The position numbers were made by a program, and so were the translations under genes. The notes under the pieces were generated by a model. That model was given only the letters and a program-made list of their open reading frames with translations, was not told the DNA's origin and made no database searches. Shown piece after piece: positions 23,153-28,148 of a stretch of 28,148 nt of DNA. Each line of letters begins with the position of its first letter. Positions within the stretch are counted from its first letter, which is position 1. This stretch comes from a virus. Location of the stretch: positions 1-28,148 of IMG/VR virus record IMGVR_UViG_3300009506_000246; one strand, given 5' to 3'.

Positions 23153-24738
23153 TGGCTATAGGCTATAGAGGTAAAGGTGCTGTCGATTCTGATGGTGCTG
23201 GTAATAACCTATCTGTCACAGTAGATCAGACGTCTGGCGCCACTAGTACAGATGTAAATTTTATCATGGTATCTTGCAAGCCAGTTCCATCGACGTCTTT
23301 AGACACCCCTAATGGCTGGACTAAGATCATGGAGAAGGCTAACGGGACGGTGGCTGCTGGAACTGATACTGGATCTATGCTTGTAGCTGTTTACATGGCC
23401 AGAGGAGTGGTGGCGGATACCACCATTAACATGGAGACTAGCGATGCTACTAACTCTGTCATTATCGCTCAGATGTTCACATATACGAGGTCAGCGAGCG
23501 AGCGGTGGATAGTAGCGAACAATACCGATGGCGGAGACAGCACAGACGGTGCTGATTTTAGCGCAACGGCTTCGTTACAGCTTGGGGCTGTGACAGACGA
23601 TGTCATCCTTTCCGTGATAGGGGTGAATAGCGATGCCGGGGCAATCACGTCCCCGGCACTCGCGATCACTGGACTTACTCTTTCTGCCATTACCAACAGG
23701 ACCGACGAAGCCGATACGACCGGAGGGGACGCCAGGCTACTAGTTTATGAGAACACGGTATCGTCCGGCACTGAGACTTCGGAGCCAACTTTTACATATA
23801 CAAATGCATCGACTCAATCCGGAGAAGCGGTCTTCCTTCGAGTTCGAGTGGAAACTCCGACCTTGGCCGTTGCTTTCAACGATTCATATATTACTCCAGG
23901 TATTACGTGCACGATGACTGGCATCGGAGGATATGACGAGTACACCTTGACATATCGCGATCCATCTGGTAGATTTAATGACCAGAATGTTAGAGGTTGT
24001 GACCTGACTACTATCGGCGGGGACACTGAAATAGCTACGGACTATGAATTCCCCAATTTCAAATCTCAGAGCTATCGACTTAACTTGTATGCCGATTCAG
24101 TCTTGCAGGATACAGTCGATGCGACTGTCACGACAGACGAAGTAAAGGACTCATTGGTCTCTTCCGGAGTTCTAATCGCTCTCGATACTTGGATCAAGTC
24201 GCCTACCAATCCTCCGCTTAACAGACCGTGCCAGTTGATTACAGATGAAAGCAAGACGTATACAAGGGACGGCAACATACTGACCGAGTCTCATGTATTG
24301 GGCAGGAAGAACCCTGTTATCATTACTGATGTAATGTCAGGAAGAAAAGGAAAGCTGGTCTTTATCGTTGGGGCCGATTTGGAACTTGATGGTATATCAA
24401 ACCCTCAATTAGACCCTGATAACTTTGACAACTTGTTCGATTCAGGCGAGACTCTCTATATGCACGTCTATCAAGAAAAGAACATTGCATTCAAGCCGCT
24501 ATACTTTAAGGTGAGTGGATACGAAGTATCGCAGTACGAAGGGGTGCTGGCGCTAGATGAAGACACTAACGCTTACTTCAAGTATTCGGTTGATTACATA
24601 GAGGTAGATAGGCCAGATACCGGATTGACCATGCCTGGTCTCTTCTTGTGGTCTGACCTTGCCAACAATTACGCTACCTGGTCTGACGTGAAGACTGCCA
24701 AGGCCACATGGCTTGAAGTATATAAGAATGCTAACTGA
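23152..24738 (+). CDS. Minor tail protein (distal-tail region)
   Basis: This 528-residue protein overlaps the tape measure stop by one base. The first 225 residues are Thr/Ser/Gly-rich and beta-rich with no recognised motif (an adhesin-like sandwich is plausible). The second half (about 230-505) has YTLTYRDPSG, a helical-poor series of strands, and VIITDVMSGRKGKLVFIVG, reminiscent of distal tail proteins that carry bound immunoglobulin-like domains. A C-terminal YATWSDVKTAKATWLEV motif recalls repeated 'TW-x2-V' ends of actinophage minor tail proteins. Position directly after the tape measure suggests a distal tail role. The precise function is inferred. Confidence 0.75.
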   Translation: MAIGYRGKGAVDSDGAGNNLSVTVDQTSGATSTDVNFIMVSCKPVPSTSLDTPNGWTKIMEKANGTVAAGTDTGSMLVAVYMARGVVADTTINMETSDATNSVIIAQMFTYTRSASERWIVANNTDGGDSTDGADFSATASLQLGAVTDDVILSVIGVNSDAGAITSPALAITGLTLSAITNRTDEADTTGGDARLLVYENTVSSGTETSEPTFTYTNASTQSGEAVFLRVRVETPTLAVAFNDSYITPGITCTMTGIGGYDEYTLTYRDPSGRFNDQNVRGCDLTTIGGDTEIATDYEFPNFKSQSYRLNLYADSVLQDTVDATVTTDEVKDSLVSSGVLIALDTWIKSPTNPPLNRPCQLITDESKTYTRDGNILTESHVLGRKNPVIITDVMSGRKGKLVFIVGADLELDGISNPQLDPDNFDNLFDSGETLYMHVYQEKNIAFKPLYFKVSGYEVSQYEGVLALDEDTNAYFKYSVDYIEVDRPDTGLTMPGLFLWSDLANNYATWSDVKTAKATWLEVYKNAN

Positions 24739-24749
24739 AAGCTAACAAC

Positions 24750-25940
24750 ATGTATGATTTTGATGGAGACAGCAGTCGGAAGGATGCTTTTCTTAAAGCC
24801 GTTAGGATGGGAGTCCCTAGGAAAAGCACTGTTGACTTATATCTATTCGGAGATCTCATCAAGGCAAATTTGCCGATTTCAGAAGGATCTATCAAAGTAG
24901 ATAGAAACTCTCGCTCTCGCAGGAGCGGGTCGATAACAGTGGCCGATGAGACTCTGTGGCCTGACTTGGATACGGGAGTCCTTGCTCCTCACGGAATCGA
25001 AGTTATTGTCAAGTCTGGGGTCGTCTATCCTTCCGGAATCGAAGAATTGGTGCCGATGGGGGTGTTCCTTGTCAAGAGCGTTACCGCCCAAGAAAACTCA
25101 GGCGGGTTCTGTCAGCTAGAGCTGCTAGACAGAGCAGAGAGAGTATGGGAATATGCATTAATCGTTCCTGATTCATTTACCGAGCAGTTCTTTGCAGGCA
25201 GATACACGAGCGAGGTTGTTGCGCAATATCTAGTCGATGCCGCTCCGGCCAAAGATGGATGGTCGCGTCCGCCATACTGGCCAGGATACCCTGAGTGGAC
25301 GTTTACGTGGGGCGAAGGGCTAACCGATATTAAGATCCCTGGTGGTAGCAATGCTATCGATACTGATAGATGGGAGCTTATATCTAAGATGACCGAAGCA
25401 TGCGGTGGTGTTCTTTACTTCGATCGACTTGGTAACGGGGTAGCCGAGCTACCTACGATGGTTACCTCCGGTCTTACAGAAGCGGATTGCGCCTGGACCG
25501 TTGACTCTGGAGACGTCGGAGTGCTCATAGGTAACGAAAAAAAGATATCGAGAGACGATACTTGGAATGGCGTTTTCGTCGCTGGCCAGGCCGCTAAGGA
25601 CGATGTACCACAACCTAATACGTACGTCATCGACGACAACCCTGCCAGCCCTACGTACTTTTATGGACCATTCGGCAAGAAGATCATGCGGATGTCTAAC
25701 TCGTTGTTAACCGACGAGTCGGCTTGTTATCGGGCTGCCTTATCTAAGCTGCAAGAGTCGGCGGGGCTTCACAGGACGTTGTCCTTCTCTTCTCTTGTAA
25801 ACCCAGCGCTTGATGTCGACGACTTGATATATAACGTACCACTCTTCAGCGGAACTGGAATATATATCGTAGACACGTTGGATGTTCCCCTCGTGGGAGG
25901 AGAGATGTCGGCCACCGCTAGAGGCGTGCAGTATATTTAA
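24750..25940 (+). CDS. Minor tail / tail-hub protein (DUF5047-like)
   Basis: This 396-residue protein has an N-terminal region with VDRNSRSRRSGSITVADETLW, LAPHGIEVIV and VPMGVFLVKSV (residues about 50-115). This is the arrangement of DUF5047-like proteins found beside actinophage tail genes. The later part, with WELISKMTEACGGVLYFDRLGNG (about 211-233), resembles the hub/tail-associated fold of gp27-like proteins. It would form part of the tail tip that connects tube to fibres. The start is ATG 24750, 11 nt after the previous stop, although its ribosome site is weak. Confidence 0.72.
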   Translation: MYDFDGDSSRKDAFLKAVRMGVPRKSTVDLYLFGDLIKANLPISEGSIKVDRNSRSRRSGSITVADETLWPDLDTGVLAPHGIEVIVKSGVVYPSGIEELVPMGVFLVKSVTAQENSGGFCQLELLDRAERVWEYALIVPDSFTEQFFAGRYTSEVVAQYLVDAAPAKDGWSRPPYWPGYPEWTFTWGEGLTDIKIPGGSNAIDTDRWELISKMTEACGGVLYFDRLGNGVAELPTMVTSGLTEADCAWTVDSGDVGVLIGNEKKISRDDTWNGVFVAGQAAKDDVPQPNTYVIDDNPASPTYFYGPFGKKIMRMSNSLLTDESACYRAALSKLQESAGLHRTLSFSSLVNPALDVDDLIYNVPLFSGTGIYIVDTLDVPLVGGEMSATARGVQYI

Positions 25941-25958
25941 GGATTGGTGATTGGTGAT

Positions 25959-26237
25959 ATGGCTTCTAGTGAAAAGTTCGTAGACAGCATCAAGCGGTAT
26001 ATAAAAACCGTCATCCTGTCTTCCTCTCCAAAAGTCGATGATGCCATCTTTGTCTCTTCAGAGACCGAAGACGCCAACCTTTCGACGATAACATATCATG
26101 GTATCGAAATATCATATATCCGTAAATGTACGAGCGAGTCTTTGTCTGCCGGAGACAGGGTGCTTATTATGTCGGGTCCTGGGATACCAGTAACGATCAT
26201 AGGAAAGATTAGAGGAGACACAACCATCCTCTCGTGA
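25959..26237 (+). CDS. Small tail-tip protein with OB-like fold (hypothetical)
   Basis: This 92-residue product begins at ATG 25959. TTG 25944 is an alternative. An N-terminal helix, EKFVDSIKRYIKTVI, is followed by beta strands containing GIEISYIRKC and SAGDRVLIMSGPGIPVTIIGKI. This 'AGD-V ... P-IIG-I' pattern is typical of small OB-fold tail hub/spike proteins. It follows the hub-like gene closely and is probably a component of the tail tip. No catalytic motif is visible. Confidence 0.6.
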   Translation: MASSEKFVDSIKRYIKTVILSSSPKVDDAIFVSSETEDANLSTITYHGIEISYIRKCTSESLSAGDRVLIMSGPGIPVTIIGKIRGDTTILS

Positions 26238-26259
26238 TTCTTATAGAAAGGAAATACTT

Positions 26260-26937
26260 ATGAGCACCACTTCGCCGATCAACGGCTTTCAAATGCCCAC
26301 CTTATCTGATACCTCGGATATCGAGGTAGCAGTTCAGACGCCAGTCCTGGCCATCGATAGTCGTGTAACTTCTCGATTCGCTACTACGTCCGCCCGCGAC
26401 ACAGCCATCACCGTTCCGGTCGCTGGCATGTTGAGTTACGTCTCGGGTACCGAAGAGATGTACTTGTACAACGGTTCTGCTTGGGTGTCGGCGATTCCCC
26501 GGTTCAAGTACAAGCTCTCTACTCAGCTAGTGTCCTCTACGTCATACGTCGACGTCTCGAATCTAACATTCTCTGTCGAGTCTTCCAGCCGGTACCTTCT
26601 TCAATACAAGATTTATGGTAACTCATATGTCAATCCAGGATGGATATACTACGCTTTCAATTTTCCGTCTGGAGCGTTCATAGACTGGAGTTACACCTTT
26701 CGCGAGTATGGCACCGACTACCTTCGGGCCATACAATGGGCCGGCTATGCAACGCCTGACCTCGACGCCGCTCACTTGAAATACGACATTAGCAATATAT
26801 GGGAGAGCACGTATGACCTCGTCTTGACGACGTCAACTACTCCTGGAACGTTCGCTATGAGGACGAACGTCAACGGTGGTGGAGGCAACTCCAGCATTTA
26901 TGGGTATTCGTGGGCAAAGTCGACGAAGATTGCTTGA
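26260..26937 (+). CDS. Tail fibre / minor tail protein
   Basis: This 225-residue protein has ribosome site AAAGGA 10 nt upstream. Residues about 38-78 carry the fibre motif RFATTSARDTAIT-VPVAGML, followed by EEMYLYNGSAWV, a pattern repeatedly seen in phage fibre N-terminal parts. The rest is a Tyr/Trp/Ser-rich beta domain (YLLQYKIYGNSY, YYAFNFPSG, WESTYDLVLTTST), suited to binding a cell-surface ligand. It is likely a distal fibre or a receptor-binding protein. It is distinct from the glycine-rich fibre at 4575, so the tail may carry at least two adhesins. Confidence 0.72.
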   Translation: MSTTSPINGFQMPTLSDTSDIEVAVQTPVLAIDSRVTSRFATTSARDTAITVPVAGMLSYVSGTEEMYLYNGSAWVSAIPRFKYKLSTQLVSSTSYVDVSNLTFSVESSSRYLLQYKIYGNSYVNPGWIYYAFNFPSGAFIDWSYTFREYGTDYLRAIQWAGYATPDLDAAHLKYDISNIWESTYDLVLTTSTTPGTFAMRTNVNGGGGNSSIYGYSWAKSTKIA

Positions 26938-26943
26938 TATGCC

Positions 26944-27249
26944 ATGTTACAATTAGACACTGACGTACTCATAACTATAGCTACGTGGCTAGCCGCTGTT
27001 GCCACCGTCTCTGGTACCGCTTGGCGGTTCCTCGCTCCGATACGACGGATCGATGACAAGACGAATGCAATCGATAAACGCCTAGTCAAAATAGAGACGA
27101 TCGTAACGGATGAGCTTCAAGCTAACTCCGGCAAGTCTGTCAAGGACCAAGTAACTCGCTTGGAGGCGAGAGCCGATGCTCATGACGACCTCCACAAGCT
27201 GCTTAACGTCGCGATCCTCGATGGACGTAACGGGGTCCGGGAGGGATAG
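26944..27249 (+). CDS. Single-pass membrane protein with coiled coil (holin-like)
   Basis: This 101-residue protein has one hydrophobic segment at about residues 8-30 (VLITIATWLAAVATVSGTAW), then a basic RFLAPIRR, then a long heptad-like helical region (about 34-92) with LVKIETIV and VTRLEARADAHDDLHKLL. A single membrane anchor with a coiled-coil tail is common in phage holin-like or spanin-like accessory proteins at the end of the tail operon. Function is not certain. If it is a second lysis membrane protein, it is far from the main lysis cluster. It is the last rightward gene before the terminator. The 3' end overlaps an antisense reading frame. Confidence 0.6.
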   Translation: MLQLDTDVLITIATWLAAVATVSGTAWRFLAPIRRIDDKTNAIDKRLVKIETIVTDELQANSGKSVKDQVTRLEARADAHDDLHKLLNVAILDGRNGVREG

Positions 27250-27418
27250 GTAGAACGACACGGCAAGCGTCGATAGCCAGCATCATCATTGTGGTGACGT
27301 TAGTCCATAGGACGATGCCATCGTTGTCCAGCTTCCATGCTGGCCAGGGCAGACCTATTAGGTTTCGGGATACCCTGCTAGATACCCAAGTAAATTGCGG
27401 CTCTAGCTTCGTCGCCAT
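27203..27418 (-). CDS. Possible small antisense membrane protein
   Basis: Reading right to left, ATG at 27418 follows GGGAGGGAGAG, a good ribosome site about a dozen bases upstream. It opens a 71-residue frame with codon choice like the other phage genes (GTC, ATC, GAC, AAC). The product begins MATKLEPQFTWVSSRVSRNL, contains Trp residues in LPWPAWKLD, and has one hydrophobic helix (IVLWTNVTTMMMLAIDACRVV). It ends in a basic tail. Its end overlaps the end of the preceding + gene by 47 nt, and the + transcript would run across it. Product unknown. A longer start at 27457 lacks support. It may be real or a chance frame. Confidence 0.42.
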   Translation of the reverse strand: MATKLEPQFTWVSSRVSRNLIGLPWPAWKLDNDGIVLWTNVTTMMMLAIDACRVVLPIPPGPRYVHRGSRR

Positions 27419-27514
27419 TAGAACTCTCTCCCTCCCATCGTCTCGATCAAATCCCACTCATAGACAACGAGCTGCCAGAAGATTCATCACTTTTCCTTAG
27501 GATGGGAGAAGGAA

Positions 27515-27558
27515 GCCCCGCGCCCCCGGAGATCAGAGGGACGCGGGGCCTCTTTTCT
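27515..27558 (+). terminator. Rho-independent terminator of the rightward late operon
   Basis: GCCCCGCG (27515-27522) and CGCGGGGC (27542-27549) form a perfect 8-bp GC stem followed by CTCTTTTCT on the + strand. The loop is long (19 nt) and can itself form a C/G-rich inner pairing. It lies between the end of the rightward late genes and the convergent minus-strand genes. Confidence 0.8.
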
Positions 27559-27601
27559 GCCCCCAACCGGCAGTCTTAGTGCTGCTAGCAGACAGCAGCT
27601 G

Positions 27602-28033
27602 TCAGTCAGCAACCATCCGGATTTGGTCTGCCATCTCACGCTGGCGACGGATTACGTATACACCTGCACCGATGCATGCATCGCCGTGTGTGTCGTGACC
27701 AAGGACGGCCAAGCCGCCCTCCGGCACAGTGAGAGATGCAATCGTCTGGCGCTCTGGGTAGTGCACGTATTGGACACCAGGTGTCCCACGAAGAAGGTGA
27801 TCGTGACCCTCCTCGCCGGTCAGAAGGACGATGCCCTTCGCTTCGAGGTCACTCCACGTCTCTCCGTCCACGAACTTGTTGCGAGCAGCATCAGGGACAG
27901 GAATGACAAGCAGGTCGCCTTGCGCCTGCAATCCGGTCAGCGTCGGGACGTCGTAGGAAACGGAGCCGCCTACCGTACCAATCGCTTCGCGAAGTTCTGT
28001 ATCAGTGAACACTGTGGATCCTTTCATTTTCAT
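27602..28033 (-). CDS. Conserved hypothetical minus-strand protein
   Basis: ATG at 28033, preceded by GGAAG on the minus strand, opens a 143-residue frame. The product has an N-terminal acidic helix segment (FTDTELREAIGTVG), a beta-rich middle (LLVIPVPDAARN, GVQYVHYPE, SLTVPEGGLAVLG), then HDTHGDACIGAG and a C-terminal VYVIRRQREMADQIRMVAD. The RRQRE ending recalls uncharacterised proteins in actinobacteria and their phages (from memory). His, Asp and Cys in HDTHGDAC could bind metal, but nothing catalytic can be claimed. It is the first of a minus-strand group convergent to the late operon. The same region on the + strand opens a longer frame that looks like a shadow. Confidence 0.72.
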   Translation of the reverse strand: MKMKGSTVFTDTELREAIGTVGGSVSYDVPTLTGLQAQGDLLVIPVPDAARNKFVDGETWSDLEAKGIVLLTGEEGHDHLLRGTPGVQYVHYPERQTIASLTVPEGGLAVLGHDTHGDACIGAGVYVIRRQREMADQIRMVAD

Positions 28034-28038
28034 TTCAT

Positions 28039-28052
28039 TCTTCCATGGAAGA
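28039..28052. other. 14-bp palindrome over the minus-strand ribosome site
   Basis: TCTTCCATGGAAGA is a perfect 14-bp palindrome located between the two minus-strand genes. It includes the GGAAG that would serve the gene starting at 28033. It could be an operator or a weak RNA hairpin, but chance is not excluded. Confidence 0.4.
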
Positions 28053-28053
28053 G

Positions 28054-28148
28054 TTAAAGTCTAGTCTCTTTCTGGAGACTGGTAATGTCGGCGATGATTT
28101 TCTGCCAGCACAGGTCGTCGAAGAAAAACATCATTTCATTGAAAAACT
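28054..28148 (-). CDS. 3' end of a minus-strand gene (partial)
   Basis: The minus strand is open from the window edge to TAA at 28054-28056. It reads about 30 residues ending WQKIIADITSLQKETRL, with a regular helical look. It stops 20 nt before the next minus-strand start (28033), a typical spacing in a phage operon. The gene's beginning is outside the window. It may also be a chance frame, because it is short. Internal ATG pairs exist at 28134 and 28131. Confidence 0.4.
   Translation of the reverse strand, partial: FFNEMMFFFDDLCWQKIIADITSLQKETRL

Noticed and set aside
27623-28057. Plus-strand frame of 144 residues at the right end
   Set aside because: The minus-strand frame over the same bases has a ribosome site, plausible composition and correct convergent placement after the terminator. 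The plus frame has Cys/Arg-rich shadow composition.
1-28148. tRNA genes, integrase, repressor or prohead protease
   Set aside because: None was recognisable on either strand by eye, so lifestyle (temperate or lytic) cannot be concluded from this window.

Overview
This window is a stretch of the genome of a tailed, long-tailed (siphovirus-type) bacteriophage, most likely one infecting an actinobacterium. The evidence is a nearly continuous rightward late operon in the classic order: terminase, portal, scaffold, major capsid, connectors, tail tube, frameshifted tail chaperones, a very long tape measure, and minor tail proteins. A DUF1906-type lysin, a 'PEG-style' HNH protein and an FDxHR zinc-binding protein, all typical of actinophages, support the host guess. 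Base composition looks moderate (about half G+C by eye, with a mild preference for C in third positions such as GTC, ATC and GAC), not the very high G+C of many actinobacterial hosts. The host assignment is inference.

Layout. (1) Positions 1-2282 carry no convincing gene. This is unusual for a phage. The stretch is packed with short tandem repeats, a degenerate three-copy repeat, an AGAACAGAGT box and many perfect hairpins, so it may be a genome-end, packaging, replication or RNA-regulatory region. (2) Positions 2283-4573 hold small accessory and lysis genes: a HIT-family protein, an HNH nuclease variant, a two-helix holin candidate, a small zinc-binding protein and the endolysin. (3) Positions 4575-8262 hold a glycine-rich fibre/minor tail protein, two glycosyltransferases and a sugar-nucleotide epimerase/dehydratase, all translationally coupled. 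(4) Positions 8231-13636 hold the small and large terminase, portal, scaffold and major capsid genes. (5) Positions 13700-14692 hold a GT-B glycosyltransferase inserted between capsid and connector genes. (6) Positions 14670-17504 hold head-tail connector and neck proteins, tail terminator, tail tube, and the two tail chaperones with a probable -1 frameshift. (7) Positions 17501-23152 hold the 1883-residue tape measure protein with tandem repeats and two peptidoglycan-hydrolase-like domains. (8) Positions 23152-27249 hold four distal-tail/fibre proteins and a membrane-anchored coiled-coil protein. (9) A rho-independent terminator near 27515-27558 ends the rightward operon. Beyond it, and partly antisense to its end, lie minus-strand genes.

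Together the genes build, package, decorate and release a virion. The terminase fills HK97-type capsids through the portal, the connectors join a tail of roughly 280 nm (tape-measure estimate), and the distal tail proteins and glycine-rich fibre contact the host. The tape-measure hydrolase domains may help cross the wall, and the holin and lysin release progeny. Four sugar-handling genes embedded in the virion operon suggest that virion proteins, perhaps the capsid or fibre, are glycosylated.

The features most deserving a second look are a large terminase whose ATPase motifs are intact but whose expected nuclease aspartates appear substituted, the structured 2.3-kb non-coding left region, the intra-operon sugar genes, and the 45-residue tryptophan-rich repeats of the tape measure.
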